Positions 52,586 to 61,930 of a stretch of 64,000 bases of DNA are shown here, piece after piece. Position 1 is the first letter of the stretch; each line of letters starts with the position of its first letter. The DNA comes from VRUE01 sp963729995. Lineage in GTDB: Bacteria; Actinomycetota; Thermoleophilia; Solirubrobacterales; 70-9. The notes below the pieces were generated by a model. The model was given only the letters and a program-made list of their open reading frames with translations. It searched no databases and was not told the origin of the DNA. The translations under genes and the position numbers were made by a program. Location: contig CAVSPF010000003.1 of the NCBI GenBank assembly GCA_963729995.1, positions 1,364,001 through 1,428,000 of the forward strand. Reading direction: 5' to 3'.

Positions 52586-53764
52586 TCAGCCCTGCGAGGG
52601 AGGCGAGGAGACGAGCGTGCGATGGCCCTCGTCGAGAAGCCCGGTGAGGAAGGGAGCCAGGTACCAACCAACGATCTTGCCCTCGTGGTCGGCCCACTGC
52701 GGACTCCTGTCGAGCGTCGAGGTTTCCCCATGCCCACCGATCAGCTCGCCATACAGGTAGCGCGGGTCATTCCCGGTCCAGAGCACCCCACGCAACACCG
52801 GCTCGAAGGGGGCGGGCTCGAGCTCACAGCCGGCGGCGAACGCGATCGCTTCGGCGGCCGTGTCGGCCTGCTGGGCGGCGATTCCGCCCTGCTTCACCGG
52901 GAAGGCAGTCACGTCCCCCGCCGCGTAGACGCCCTCCATCCCAGGCACCCTGCCGTGCTCGTCGACGGCGATGAAGCCGTCCGCGTCGTGGTCTACCCCC
53001 GCGAGCCGCCGACCTTCCAGGCGCGGCAGGCTGACCACCGCATCGGTCTCGATCGGATCGCCGGGGGCAATCTGCAACCTGCCGTCGTCGTACTTGACCG
53101 GGTAGGCGCCGCTGACGACCTCGATACCGTGTTCGCCGAGCAACTGGCCCATCTGCTCGCCCACCTGCCGACCGAAGATCTGGAGCGGCGCGTCCTCGGG
53201 AGTCACGACCGTGAGCCGGCCGTCCTCGACGCCCGACCTCACCAGCACGGAGGAGGCGAGAAGGGCCAGCTCGTACACCGGCAGCGCCCAGGTGCAGCCG
53301 CTCGGCATCGTGAAGACCGCCTTCCGCAGCCCGCCGGCCCGCAGCTTCCGAACCACGTCCCCAACGCCGCCCTCGTCGGCGACGCCCCAGAAGGTGACGG
53401 CGCCGGGCACCGCCCACAGCATCCTCGCCCCGGTGGCAACGAGGAGATGGTCGTAGGGAATCTGCCTGCCGTCGCGCGTGGTCGCCCACCGCTCGTTGCC
53501 GTCCACCGAGACGATCCCGCCAAGATCGAAGGACGCGCCGCTGCGTTCGGCCAGCCGCTTGAGGTCGTAGCGAAGAATGCTCGCGGCCCCGTAAGGCTCG
53601 CCGACCGCGAACGGGCGGTAGAGAAACTCGCGCCGCGGCGCGTGCAGCTCAACCTCGACCCGATCCCCCGCAAGGTCGCGCAGGGCAAGCGCCGCCTCGA
53701 GCGCGGCCACGCCGCCACCGGCGATCAGCACGCGAATGCTGCTCCCATTACCCGGCTGCGCCAT
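52586..53764 (-). CDS. FAD-dependent pyridine nucleotide/sulfide-quinone reductase-like protein
   Basis: 392 residues. IRVLIAGGGVAALEAALALR (FAD site), YDHLLVATGARMLWAVPGAV, and GVYAAGDVTAFPVKQGG (second FAD motif). It belongs to the NDH-2/SQR branch. No redox CxxC pair is seen; only single Cys residues in MPSGCTWALP and AAGCELEPA, so a NDH-2-like role is more likely than sulfide oxidation. Member of the dormancy-like cluster. Confidence 0.9.
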   Translation of the reverse strand: MAQPGNGSSIRVLIAGGGVAALEAALALRDLAGDRVEVELHAPRREFLYRPFAVGEPYGAASILRYDLKRLAERSGASFDLGGIVSVDGNERWATTRDGRQIPYDHLLVATGARMLWAVPGAVTFWGVADEGGVGDVVRKLRAGGLRKAVFTMPSGCTWALPVYELALLASSVLVRSGVEDGRLTVVTPEDAPLQIFGRQVGEQMGQLLGEHGIEVVSGAYPVKYDDGRLQIAPGDPIETDAVVSLPRLEGRRLAGVDHDADGFIAVDEHGRVPGMEGVYAAGDVTAFPVKQGGIAAQQADTAAEAIAFAAGCELEPAPFEPVLRGVLWTGNDPRYLYGELIGGHGETSTLDRSPQWADHEGKIVGWYLAPFLTGLLDEGHRTLVSSPPSQG

Positions 53765-53824
53765 GATCCGACACTACGAACGCCCGCTCTACGCTCCATC
53801 CGCAGGAACCCACTAATCGAGCTG

Positions 53825-53868
53825 CGGCTTTCCCCCGATGGCAGACGGGCTGGAGCCTCCCTTAGGGT
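53825..53868 (+). promoter_or_regulatory. Stress-cluster promoter, copy A
   Basis: CGGCTTTCCCCCGATGGCA (53825-53843), 19 bases, then TAGGGT (53863-53868, TANNNT -10). The start codon at 53875 would then be at or near the transcription start, a leaderless mRNA. Compare copies B and C. Confidence 0.6.
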
Positions 53869-53874
53869 CCGTCG

Positions 53875-54489
53875 ATGTCGGTTCTCGCCCAGTACGGGGT
53901 CGCGATCGCGGTGATCTTCGCCGTCAACCTGCTGCCGGCCTTCGGCCCACCCACATGGTCGGTGCTCGTGTTCTTCAGCCTCGACTTCGATCTGCCGGCC
54001 GTGCCGCTCGTGCTGGGCGGTGCGCTCGCCGCGGCCTCGGGACGGTTTCTGCTGGCCAGCGTCACCCGGCGACTGCGACCGCGCCTGTCGGCGGCTCGAC
54101 GCGCCCGCCTCGACCGGACGCAGGCGACGCTGAGCGGGAACCGGCCGCGCGCGATCGCCAGCCTTGGCCTGTTCGCGCTCTCGCCGGTGCCGTCCGGACA
54201 GCTCTTCGTCGGAGCCGGGCTGATGACGGTGCCGCTGCTCCCCCTGACCGCGGCATTTTTCGCCGGCCGGCTGGTCTCCTACTCGATCTACGTCAGCGCC
54301 GCCACGATCGCCGCCGCAAACCTCGGTTCGGTTGCCGTCGACGCGCTGACCTCGCCGCTGGGAATGGCGCTGCAGTTCGCGATGCTGATTGCGCTGGCAC
54401 TCCTGCTGGGCGGCCTCAGGCCGAAGGCGCCCGCGTCCCCTCAACCCCCCTCAGGTCCAGGGCCCGCAGAGCGCGGTTCACATCGGTGA
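53875..54489 (+). CDS. VTT/small-multidrug-export-like membrane protein
   Basis: 204 residues, five or six membrane helices; GVAIAVIFAVNLLPAFGPPT, SLGLFALSPVPSGQLFVGAG and AAFFAGRLVSYSIYVSAATI. The PxGP/Pro-Ser-Gly re-entrant pattern matches SNARE-associated/VTT (DedA-type) or 'small multidrug export' proteins. It overlaps the M50-CBS gene by 74 bases tail to tail. Confidence 0.8.
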   Translation: MSVLAQYGVAIAVIFAVNLLPAFGPPTWSVLVFFSLDFDLPAVPLVLGGALAAASGRFLLASVTRRLRPRLSAARRARLDRTQATLSGNRPRAIASLGLFALSPVPSGQLFVGAGLMTVPLLPLTAAFFAGRLVSYSIYVSAATIAAANLGSVAVDALTSPLGMALQFAMLIALALLLGGLRPKAPASPQPPSGPGPAERGSHR

Positions 54490-55558
54490 TCGACAGGATG
54501 CCCAGCGCCCCGCTCTCGGTGACGACGATGACCCTCCCGAGCCGCTGGAAGACCGGCCGCTCCAGCAGCTCAGCGACGTCCTGGTGCTCGTCAACCACGA
54601 GCTCGGGGTCCGACACGGCCACCTGCGCAACCGTGGTGCTCACTCGGCGATCAGCCGGGACACGCTCAACCGCCTCCACGTTTATCAGGCCCACCGGCCT
54701 CCTCCCATCGACCACCGGAAACGCCGTGTAGCGGTACCTGACGAAGAACTCCTCCACCGCGTCGGCGACGCTGACACCGGCTGGCACGGTGACTGCCGGG
54801 AAGGACATGAGCCGCCCGGCCTCCCGACCGGCAAATGCCGTGCGCACCCGCAGCCCACCCTCCTCGGCTTTCGCCGCGACGACCACGAAGAACCCCACCA
54901 CCGCCAGCCAGATGCCGCTCACCGCTCCCGCCGCCGTTGCGAAGACACCGAGGGCGATCATCCCGAAGCCGAGACCGCGCCCGAGCGACGCCGCTGCCGC
55001 GGTGGCCTTGGCCAGGTCGCCCGTCCAGCGCCAGATCAGCGCCCGCGCGACCCGACCGCCGTCGAGGGGAAAGGCGGGCATCAAGTTGAAGACGAGGATC
55101 ACCGCGTTGATCAAGAGCTGGTACGCGACCACCGCCCGCAGCGCGTCCGAGCCCGAGGCCGGCAGGGCCACCCAGAGGAGGCCGAAGGCGACGGTGATCG
55201 CCAGCGTCACAGCCGGGCCGGCGAGGGCAAAGCGAAGCTCGTCACCGGCCGCCTTCGGATAGCCCTTCATCCTGGCGACCCCCCCGAGCAGCCAGAGGTC
55301 GATCTCGCCGATCTCGACGCCATGGCGTCGCGCGACCACCGCATGACCCAGCTCGTGCAGGAGGATGCTGGCGAAGAGCAGCAGTGCGCTCAGCAGGCCC
55401 AGTGCGTAGGCGGCAGCCGGAGCGATACCGGAGACTTCGTTCGGGTAATAGACAGCGCCCAGCGACCAGGTGATGAGCGCAACGATGACCAGCCACAGCG
55501 GTTGGATGCCGATCGGGATGCCCGCGAGGCGACCGACACGAACGCTGCGCAGGTTCAC
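54416..55558 (-). CDS. M50 site-2 protease with CBS pair
   Basis: About 380 residues: HELGHAVVARRHG (zinc site) in helix 3, FNLMPAFPLDGGRVARALIW (third zinc ligand) and two C-terminal CBS domains (about 250-370). GTG 55558 follows GGAG by nine bases; TTG 55573 has no ribosome site. Same build as Rv2625c of the mycobacterial DosR regulon. Substrate unknown; the CBS pair likely binds adenine nucleotides. Confidence 0.92.
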   Translation of the reverse strand: MNLRSVRVGRLAGIPIGIQPLWLVIVALITWSLGAVYYPNEVSGIAPAAAYALGLLSALLLFASILLHELGHAVVARRHGVEIGEIDLWLLGGVARMKGYPKAAGDELRFALAGPAVTLAITVAFGLLWVALPASGSDALRAVVAYQLLINAVILVFNLMPAFPLDGGRVARALIWRWTGDLAKATAAAASLGRGLGFGMIALGVFATAAGAVSGIWLAVVGFFVVVAAKAEEGGLRVRTAFAGREAGRLMSFPAVTVPAGVSVADAVEEFFVRYRYTAFPVVDGRRPVGLINVEAVERVPADRRVSTTVAQVAVSDPELVVDEHQDVAELLERPVFQRLGRVIVVTESGALGILSITDVNRALRALDLRGVEGTRAPSA

Positions 55559-55619
55559 GAAGGGATTCTCCAACCGGCAGGGGGCACGGTCATCGGTGTA
55601 ATTCCCCGAGCATCAAGTT

Positions 55620-55661
55620 CGGCTTTTCCCCGATGACACTCGCGTCAAACGCAACTAGATT
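55620..55661 (+). promoter_or_regulatory. Stress-cluster promoter, copy B
   Basis: CGGCTTTTCCCCGATGACA (55620-55638), a 17-base spacer, then TAGATT (55656-55661). The box overlaps a -35-like GATGACA. One base differs from copy C. It drives the dienelactone-hydrolase-like gene. Confidence 0.7.
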
Positions 55662-55706
55662 CGCGGGGCGCGAGGGCTCGACAGCGAAGAGTTCACGCCG
55701 GAACGA

Positions 55707-56429
55707 ATGGTCGAGCAGACAGTTGAGATCCCGGTACCACCGGTTCGCCTGGCAGGCGACCTCTCGATCCCACCCGCTCCGACGAGTCTGATCATCTTCG
55801 CTCACTGCGGTGGGTCCAGCAGATTGAGCTCACGGAAGAGGCAGGTCGCCAGCGCTCTCAACGAGCGTGGGCTCGCAACCCTGCTGCTTGACCTGCTCAC
55901 CCCAGGCGAGGAGGCCGAGCTGTCAGGCGCCTCCGACGTCGACCTGCTCAGCGATCGGCTGCTCACCACCACGCGCTGGGCGATGGCAAACCCAGAGACC
56001 GAAGGGCTTCCCATCGCCTACTTCGCCACCTCCAGCGGAGCGGCCGCCGCGCTCTGCGCCGCCGCCGAGCTCGGCGACGGCATCGGCGCGGTGGTCTCCC
56101 GGGGTGGCCGTCCGGACACGACCTGCGACTGCTTGGGGCGCGTCACGGCGCCAACGCTGTTGATAGCGGCCGCTGACGGGCCGCTCCTGGCCCTGAACGA
56201 ACGGGCCGCCGAACAGCTCCGTTGTCGCCACGAGCTCCGGGTGCTCGCCGGAGCGACACACCTGTTCGACGAGCCCGGCGCGCCCGACAGCGTCGCCGAG
56301 CTGGCGGCCGCGTGGCTCATCCCTCCGGTCTCGGAGCTCAGGCCCGCTCAGAAGGCACCGGCGAGGTCGCGGGCCTCGTCAGCCTCGAGGTCGCCGTTGG
56401 AGACCTTGAAGCCGATGGTGTCGACGTAG
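55707..56429 (+). CDS. Dienelactone-hydrolase-like alpha/beta hydrolase
   Basis: 240 residues. Fold landmarks: TSLIIFAHCGGSSRLSSRKR (oxyanion), PIAYFATSSGAAAALCAAAE (nucleophile Ser), APTLLIAAADGPLLALN (Asp) and VLAGATHLFDEPGA (His). Similar domains occur in Rv0571c of the DosR regulon, there fused to a phosphoribosyltransferase. The last 30 residues are low complexity and overlap the next gene on the other strand. Confidence 0.88.
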   Translation: MVEQTVEIPVPPVRLAGDLSIPPAPTSLIIFAHCGGSSRLSSRKRQVASALNERGLATLLLDLLTPGEEAELSGASDVDLLSDRLLTTTRWAMANPETEGLPIAYFATSSGAAAALCAAAELGDGIGAVVSRGGRPDTTCDCLGRVTAPTLLIAAADGPLLALNERAAEQLRCRHELRVLAGATHLFDEPGAPDSVAELAAAWLIPPVSELRPAQKAPARSRASSASRSPLETLKPMVST

Positions 56430-56647
56430 TCCCCGGCCCCGGCGCTCGTCTTCATCCGCGCCAGCTCCGGGGTCACGCCGGCATCGGCGAGGTCGCGGGC
56501 GGCGCTGGGATTGAAGCAGCGGGCGAGAAGCCACTCATCGACCTCGTGCGCCTCGAAGCCCGACTCCGCCCAGGTTTCGGCGGTGTCGTCGGGGTTGCCG
56601 GCGTGCGCAAAATATCCGTGCCTTTCGATCACGTCGCGGATCGTCAT
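56348..56647 (-). CDS. Small conserved-type helical protein
   Basis: 99 residues: TIRDVIERHGYFAHAGNPDD, TWAESGFEAHEVDEWLLARC, PSAARDLADAGVTPELARMK. Balanced, mostly helical. No family named with confidence; the WLxARCFxPxAAxxLxxAG pattern looks conserved in high-GC actinobacteria. It overlaps the hydrolase by 82 bases tail to tail. Confidence 0.7.
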   Translation of the reverse strand: MTIRDVIERHGYFAHAGNPDDTAETWAESGFEAHEVDEWLLARCFNPSAARDLADAGVTPELARMKTSAGAGDYVDTIGFKVSNGDLEADEARDLAGAF

Positions 56648-56766
56648 CGCGTGTCACCTCCGTCCGGATCGGATATATGCACGGGCATCAATCGTGAAAC
56701 CTGCCGCCACCGGATTCTCCTCAGATCCCGGGCACGCGTCATCGGGGTAAGCCGGCCTGTCACCCG

Positions 56767-56808
56767 CGGCTTTTCCCTGATGACAGGTGGACCGCGTGGA
56801 CCTAGTGT
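56767..56808 (+). promoter_or_regulatory. Stress-cluster promoter, copy C
   Basis: CGGCTTTTCCCTGATGACA (56767-56785), a 17-base spacer, then TAGTGT (56803-56808). It is 38 bases before the hsp20 ATG. GGAC-N5-GTCC spans the -10 and may be a further binding site. Confidence 0.7.
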
Positions 56809-56845
56809 CCCGACACGGGAAGCCCCAAGCCGAAAGGAGACTCCA

Positions 56846-57283
56846 ATGGCAAGCGAGCTAACGGAGTGGCGTCCGTTTTCGGAGTTCGCCGAGCTGCGGC
56901 ACCGGCTCGACCAAGTGTTCCGCGACCTCGGGGACGGAGGCGAGCACCGCTGGACACCCTCGGTCGACCTGATCAAGAAAGAGGACCAGATGGTGCTGCG
57001 CGCCGACCTCCCGGGGGTGAAGCTCGACGAGGTCAAGGTCGAGGTGGAAGGCGATGTGCTCACGGTCTCCGGCGAGCACAAGGAGGAAAAAGAGGAGAAA
57101 AGGGAGCATTACATGCGACGCGAGCGCCGCTATGGCTCCTTCTCCCGCTCGATGGTGCTTCCGCAGGGAGTCAAGGCGGAGGACATCGAGGCAAAGTGCA
57201 AGGACGGGGTTCTAGAGGTGGCCGTGCCGGTTCCAAAGGCGGAGAAGAAGCAGGCAATCGAGATCAAGCCGGAGTCCGACTAG
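56846..57283 (+). CDS. Hsp20/alpha-crystallin chaperone
   Basis: 145 residues: TPSVDLIKKEDQMVLRADLP, GVKLDEVKVEVEGDVLTVSG and CKDGVLEVAVPVPKAEKKQA form the alpha-crystallin beta-sandwich with a short C-terminal tail. Holds unfolded proteins. Start ATG 56846 after AAGGAGA. The open frame upstream to 56222 is not coding. First gene of the hsp20-usp-ppsA unit. Confidence 0.95.
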   Translation: MASELTEWRPFSEFAELRHRLDQVFRDLGDGGEHRWTPSVDLIKKEDQMVLRADLPGVKLDEVKVEVEGDVLTVSGEHKEEKEEKREHYMRRERRYGSFSRSMVLPQGVKAEDIEAKCKDGVLEVAVPVPKAEKKQAIEIKPESD

Positions 57284-57286
57284 CCG

Positions 57287-58123
57287 ATGCGGCTGCTCGT
57301 CGGCTTCGACGGCAGCGATGGGGGACGCGACGCGCTCGAGCTGGCCCGCGTGCTGGGCTCGCCCGAGGGCGCCAGCGCCCTCGTCGTCGCGGTCATGCCC
57401 TACGGCCCGCTGCCGATCCCGTTCGTCGAGCTCGAGCGCAGCGCAGCCGCGGAAGCGAAGCCGCTGTTCGACGAAGCGCGGGAGCGCCTCGAGGGGCTCA
57501 GCGTCGAAACGCGGGGCTTCGGCGGCGGCTCGCCCGCAGGCGTGATGACGGACCTCGCCGAACGCGAGGGCGTGGACCTGGTCGTGGTCGGCTCGTCCCA
57601 CCGTGGAGCGGCGGGGCGAGCCCTGCTCGGCAGCGTCGCCGAGGGCGTTCTGCATGGCGCACCCTGTGCCGCCGCAGTCGCACCGCGCGGCTACGCGGCG
57701 AAGCGCCACGACCCCGTTCGCCTGATCGGGGTCGGCTACGACGGCACGCCCGAATCGAAGGCCGCCCTCCTGCGCGCCCGGGCGCTGGCAAAGGCGAACG
57801 GCGCTGCCGTCAGGGTCCTCACGGTGGTTGCCCCGCCGGTCGCGCTGCCGGGGGTGGTCGGCTACACGCCCATTGAGCCCCCACACCCGGACAGGGTCAT
57901 AGACGAGGGCATGAAGGCGCTCGGCTCGGAGGTGCCGGCCGAGGGCCAGCGGCTGGACGGCCCCCCGGGCAACACGCTGGCGGAGGCCTGCGAGGACGGC
58001 ATCGACCTGCTGATCGTGGGCTCGCGTGGATACGGCCCCCTGACCCGCGTGCTGCTTGGCTCCGTCTCGACCAAGTTGATCAACAAGGCGCCGTGCCCCG
58101 TGCTGGTAGTGCCGCGGCCATGA
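57287..58123 (+). CDS. Tandem universal stress protein
   Basis: 278 residues in two UspA units. Unit 1: MRLLVGFDGSDGGRDALELA, DLVVVGSSHRGAAGRALLGS. Unit 2: RLIGVGYDGTPESKAALLRA, DLLIVGSRGYGPLTRVLLGS. Both keep G-S-x9-G ATP-binding sequences. Two-unit Usps are typical of actinobacterial dormancy genes (e.g. Rv2623). Starts 3 bases after hsp20. Confidence 0.95.
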   Translation: MRLLVGFDGSDGGRDALELARVLGSPEGASALVVAVMPYGPLPIPFVELERSAAAEAKPLFDEARERLEGLSVETRGFGGGSPAGVMTDLAEREGVDLVVVGSSHRGAAGRALLGSVAEGVLHGAPCAAAVAPRGYAAKRHDPVRLIGVGYDGTPESKAALLRARALAKANGAAVRVLTVVAPPVALPGVVGYTPIEPPHPDRVIDEGMKALGSEVPAEGQRLDGPPGNTLAEACEDGIDLLIVGSRGYGPLTRVLLGSVSTKLINKAPCPVLVVPRP

Positions 58124-60474
58124 GCGGGAGCGACGGCCTGGGGAGCGCAGCCGTACCACCGCGAGCCGAGCACCAGGCGGCCGCCGATGCGGTACGCGAT
58201 TTCGAGCGCATCTCCCGCGCCGACGTCGAATACGCCGGCGGCAAGGGGGCAAACCTCGGCGAGCTGGTGGCGGCCAGCTTCCCGGTTCCGCCCGGTTTCG
58301 TCATCGGCGCCCCCGCCTATGCCGCCTTCTGCGATGGCACCGGGCTGCGACAGCGGATCGAGCGTCGACTTGCCGCGGTCGACGTCGAGGACACCGCCGA
58401 GCTTGGGCGGGCAACGGCGGAGGTGCGCGCCGAGATCGAAGCGGAGCCGCTTCCGGAATGGCTGGCGGGTGCGATCGTCGACGCCTACGACCGCCTCGAC
58501 GGCGGCGACGCCCAAGCCGCGGTGGCGGTCGCGGTCCGCTCCTCGGCCACCGCCGAGGACACCGAGTCGGCTTCGTTCGCGGGCATGAACGAGACGATCC
58601 TCAACGTGCGAGGAGCCAGCGCCGTGCTCGACGCGGTGCGCCGCTGCTGGGCGTCGCTGTTCGGCGCTCGCACCGTCTACTACCGGGCGAAGCGTGGCTT
58701 TGGCCAGGCGGACATGGACATCGCGGTGATCATCCAGCGGCAGATCGAGGCGACGCGCGCCGGCGTCATGTTCACGATCGACCCGGCCAGCGGCGCAAGC
58801 GACCAACTGGTGATCGAGGGCGCCTTCGGCCTCGGCGAGGCGGTGGTCTCCGGCTCGGTCTCCCCGGACCGCTACGTGGTGGCAAAGGATCATCTCGCGA
58901 TCGCGGGCCGCGAAGTGCATCGCAAGGAGATGGCCATCGAGCTGGCGCTGACAGGCGGCACCGTCACGCGCCAGCTCAACGACGCCGAGGCCGAACGGCC
59001 GGTGCTGAGCGACGAGGAGGTGGGGCGCATCGCGGAGCTCGGGATGAGGATCGAAGCCCACTACGGCGCGCCCCAGGACACGGAGTGGGCGATCGACGGC
59101 GCGGGCGCCGTCTGGATGCTGCAGTCGCGGCCGGTCACCGCGATCGGCGGCGAGAGCCCGGCGGCGCCGGAGTCGCCAGGCGATCGGGGCAAGGAGCTGG
59201 TGCGTGGACTCGGTGCCGCGCCTGGCGTCGCCAGCGGCCCGGTGCGCGTGGTCGCCAAGCTCGCCGACGCCGGCCGCCTCGCCCAGGGCGAGGTGCTCGT
59301 CACCCATATGACCGCCCCCGACTGGGTGCCGCTGATGCGCAGGGCGGCGGCGATCGTCACCGACTCAGGCGGCATGACGTGCCATGCGGCGATCGTCTCC
59401 CGCGAGCTCGGCATTCCCTGCCTGGTCGGCACGACGGACGCAACCACGGTGCTCCGCGACGGGGAGGTCGTGACCGTCGACGCCAGCGCCGGGATCGTCA
59501 CGGCAGGTGACACAGCACCTGAGCGGCCGGCTCCCGCAGCAGCCGGCAACGAGGCGGGAGCCGCGCCGCCGGTGACCGGGACCAAGGTCCTCGTCAACCT
59601 CTCCGAGCCGTCCCAGCTTCAGCGTGCGGCCGGCCTTGCGGTCGACGGCGTCGGGCTGCTGCGGGCGGAGCTGATGGTGGTCGAGGCGCTGGAGGGCGTC
59701 CACCCACGACTGCTGATCGAGCAGGGCCGGAGCGAGCGCTTCGTCGCCCGGATGGCCGACTCGCTGACCGCCTTCGCCAACGCCTTCGCGCCGCGCCCGA
59801 TCACCTACCGCACGATCGACTTCCGCACCAACGAGTTCCGCGGTCTCAAGGGCGGTGAGCGCTTCGAGCCACAGGAGGCGAACCCGATGATCGGCTATCG
59901 CGGCGCCCTTCGCTACATGCACGAGCCCGACCTGCTCGGGATGGAGCTGGAGGCGATCGGCCGTGTCTGGGAGGCCGGGCACACGAACTTCCACGTGATG
60001 CTTCCCTTCGTCCGAACGCCGCGCGAGGTGATCGCCTGCCGCAAGCAGTTCGAGGCGGCGGGCCTGCTGTCGCGGCCGGGCTTCGAGCTGTGGGTGATGG
60101 CCGAGGTGCCCTCGGTGCTGTTCCACCTCGAGCGCTACGCCGAGCTTGGCATCGCCGGCATCTCGATCGGCTCCAACGACCTCACGCAGCTCGTGCTCGG
60201 CGCCGACCGCGATTCGGAGCTGGTCGCCGAGATCTTCGACGAGCGCGACCCAGCCGTCACCGAGTACATCGCCCAGCTGCTGCGACGAGCCCGCGAACTC
60301 GGCCTTCAGACCTCGATCTGCGGGCAGGCGCCCTCCGTATACCCGGAGTACGCCGAGCTCCTGGTGCGGGCCGGTATCGACGCGATCTCGGTCAACCTCG
60401 ACGCCGTCGACCGCGCCCGCCGCCTGATCGCGGCCGCCGAGCGCCGCCTCATGCTCGAGGCCGCACGAGGCTAG
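58120..60474 (+). CDS. ppsA: Phosphoenolpyruvate synthase
   Basis: 784 residues in the usual order: ATP-binding domain (GKGANLGELVAASFPVPPGF, VAVRSSATAEDTESASFAGM), swivelling His domain GGMTCHAAIVSRELGIPCLV and PEP/pyruvate barrel (EVPSVLFHLERYAELGIAGI, SIGSNDLTQLVLGADRDSEL, SICGQAPSVYPE). Converts pyruvate to PEP. ATG 58120 overlaps the Usp stop by 4 bases. In low oxygen, gluconeogenesis or PEP balance would fit. Confidence 0.95.
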   Translation: MSGSDGLGSAAVPPRAEHQAAADAVRDFERISRADVEYAGGKGANLGELVAASFPVPPGFVIGAPAYAAFCDGTGLRQRIERRLAAVDVEDTAELGRATAEVRAEIEAEPLPEWLAGAIVDAYDRLDGGDAQAAVAVAVRSSATAEDTESASFAGMNETILNVRGASAVLDAVRRCWASLFGARTVYYRAKRGFGQADMDIAVIIQRQIEATRAGVMFTIDPASGASDQLVIEGAFGLGEAVVSGSVSPDRYVVAKDHLAIAGREVHRKEMAIELALTGGTVTRQLNDAEAERPVLSDEEVGRIAELGMRIEAHYGAPQDTEWAIDGAGAVWMLQSRPVTAIGGESPAAPESPGDRGKELVRGLGAAPGVASGPVRVVAKLADAGRLAQGEVLVTHMTAPDWVPLMRRAAAIVTDSGGMTCHAAIVSRELGIPCLVGTTDATTVLRDGEVVTVDASAGIVTAGDTAPERPAPAAAGNEAGAAPPVTGTKVLVNLSEPSQLQRAAGLAVDGVGLLRAELMVVEALEGVHPRLLIEQGRSERFVARMADSLTAFANAFAPRPITYRTIDFRTNEFRGLKGGERFEPQEANPMIGYRGALRYMHEPDLLGMELEAIGRVWEAGHTNFHVMLPFVRTPREVIACRKQFEAAGLLSRPGFELWVMAEVPSVLFHLERYAELGIAGISIGSNDLTQLVLGADRDSELVAEIFDERDPAVTEYIAQLLRRARELGLQTSICGQAPSVYPEYAELLVRAGIDAISVNLDAVDRARRLIAAAERRLMLEAARG

Positions 60475-61873
60475 CGACCAGCTCGACGTACTCGGCGAGC
60501 CTGCGCACCGCCAGGAACCGCTGCATGACCCGCAGGTGCGCCGCCTCTCCCAGTCGCCTGGCGCGGGCCGGGTCGGCAAGCAGGCCGTGGATCGCCCGGC
60601 CGAAGCCGACGAGGTCGCGCGGGTCGTCGATCAGCAGCCCGGACTCGCCGTCGACGATCTGGTCCTGGATCCCTCCGACCCTGCTGCCGACCACCGGCTT
60701 TTCCTTCCACATGCCCTCGGCGACCGTCAGGCCGAAGCCCTCGGCGATGCTCTTCTGCAGGAGGACGTCGGCGCGGCGCTGGATCGCGTTGACCATCGCC
60801 GCGTTCTCGTCGAGGTCGTACATCGGCAGGTTGACCAGGTGGGCGCGCCGCCGCCTATCCTCGTCCATCCGCCGCCAGGACTCGGCGATGTCCCCGTAGA
60901 CGGCCGCCCCCTCGGGATCGTCCGCGACGGCGTCTGTCGCCGGTGCGGCGAGCACGAGGTGGATCGCCGGATCGGCCAGGTGCCGCTCGAAGCAGTGCAG
61001 AACGCCGCGCGGGTCCTTCAGCCTGTCCCAGCGGGAGACCTGGGCGACCAGCCTGGCGCCAGGCGGCAGCGGCTCCTCCTGGAGCAGCTCGGCGCGCCGC
61101 TCGACCCGGCCGGGGGTGCCGTCGCCGCGCACGAAGGTGGGGGCCGCGCGCTGCGAGTCGGGGCCGAGCCCGATGACGCCGAGGATCGCTTCGACCGTCG
61201 CCGCATCGAGGTCCTGGTTCTTCGGCGAGAAGGCGTCGATGGCGGGCGGCATCAGCCACACCCGCTCGCGGTCCAGCCCCTCCCAGGCGTACTCGCGGCG
61301 GGAGAAGACGTAGGCGTCGGCCGCCTCGACGTAGGGGCGCAGGAACTCCCGCGCCTCGTCGACCATCTCGTTCGGCTGGTCGACCCCGATGTGGCACCGC
61401 CAGACGACCTTCGCGCCCAGGTCCTTCATCGCCGTGACGAGGCCGGCCGTCTGGGGATCGTGGAGGTAGACGACGTCGCCTTCCTGGAGCAGGCGAGCGA
61501 GGGAGCCGGCGTTCGCCGCCAGCGCCAGCTCGTAGACGCCGCGCTCCGCCTCGCCCAGCTCGCCGCCGTCGCCGGGGTCGCCGTGGAGGTGGTTGTGGAG
61601 ACGCTTGGTGATGGCAAAGAACTCGGGCGCCTCGCGCAGCACGACCCAGCGGGTGTCGACGCCGGCGCCGCGCACGTAGGGGAGCAGCGAGCGCAGGATC
61701 TCGGCGACGCCGCCGCCGCGGGCCGTCGAGCTGACATGCCAGATCGCCCGCCCGGCGAACTCGCGGCGCGCCCGTGCCGCAATCGCTTCGATCTCCTCGA
61801 ACTCCTCGCCGAGCAGTGGCCTGTAGCGGTCGAGCGGGTGGGGCGGGATCGGGACGAACTTGAGTCGCGCCAC
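60449..61873 (-). CDS. TreT-like trehalose synthase/GT4 glycosyltransferase
   Basis: 474 residues. WHVSSTARGGGVAEILRSLL, HDPQTAGLVTAMKDLGAKVV, WRCHIGVDQPNEMV, LVAQVSRWDRLKDPRGVLHC and LQKSIAEGFGLTVAEGMWKE match trehalose glycosyltransferring synthase (TreT), which joins NDP-glucose and glucose. It overlaps ppsA by 26 bases tail to tail. Confidence 0.88.
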   Translation of the reverse strand: MARLKFVPIPPHPLDRYRPLLGEEFEEIEAIAARARREFAGRAIWHVSSTARGGGVAEILRSLLPYVRGAGVDTRWVVLREAPEFFAITKRLHNHLHGDPGDGGELGEAERGVYELALAANAGSLARLLQEGDVVYLHDPQTAGLVTAMKDLGAKVVWRCHIGVDQPNEMVDEAREFLRPYVEAADAYVFSRREYAWEGLDRERVWLMPPAIDAFSPKNQDLDAATVEAILGVIGLGPDSQRAAPTFVRGDGTPGRVERRAELLQEEPLPPGARLVAQVSRWDRLKDPRGVLHCFERHLADPAIHLVLAAPATDAVADDPEGAAVYGDIAESWRRMDEDRRRRAHLVNLPMYDLDENAAMVNAIQRRADVLLQKSIAEGFGLTVAEGMWKEKPVVGSRVGGIQDQIVDGESGLLIDDPRDLVGFGRAIHGLLADPARARRLGEAAHLRVMQRFLAVRRLAEYVELVASLVRPRA

Positions 61874-61930
61874 CTGCTCAGCCTTTCATCGTTGCGAAAT
61901 GACGCGGGTGTGGGTCAGGTCGCGGCACCC

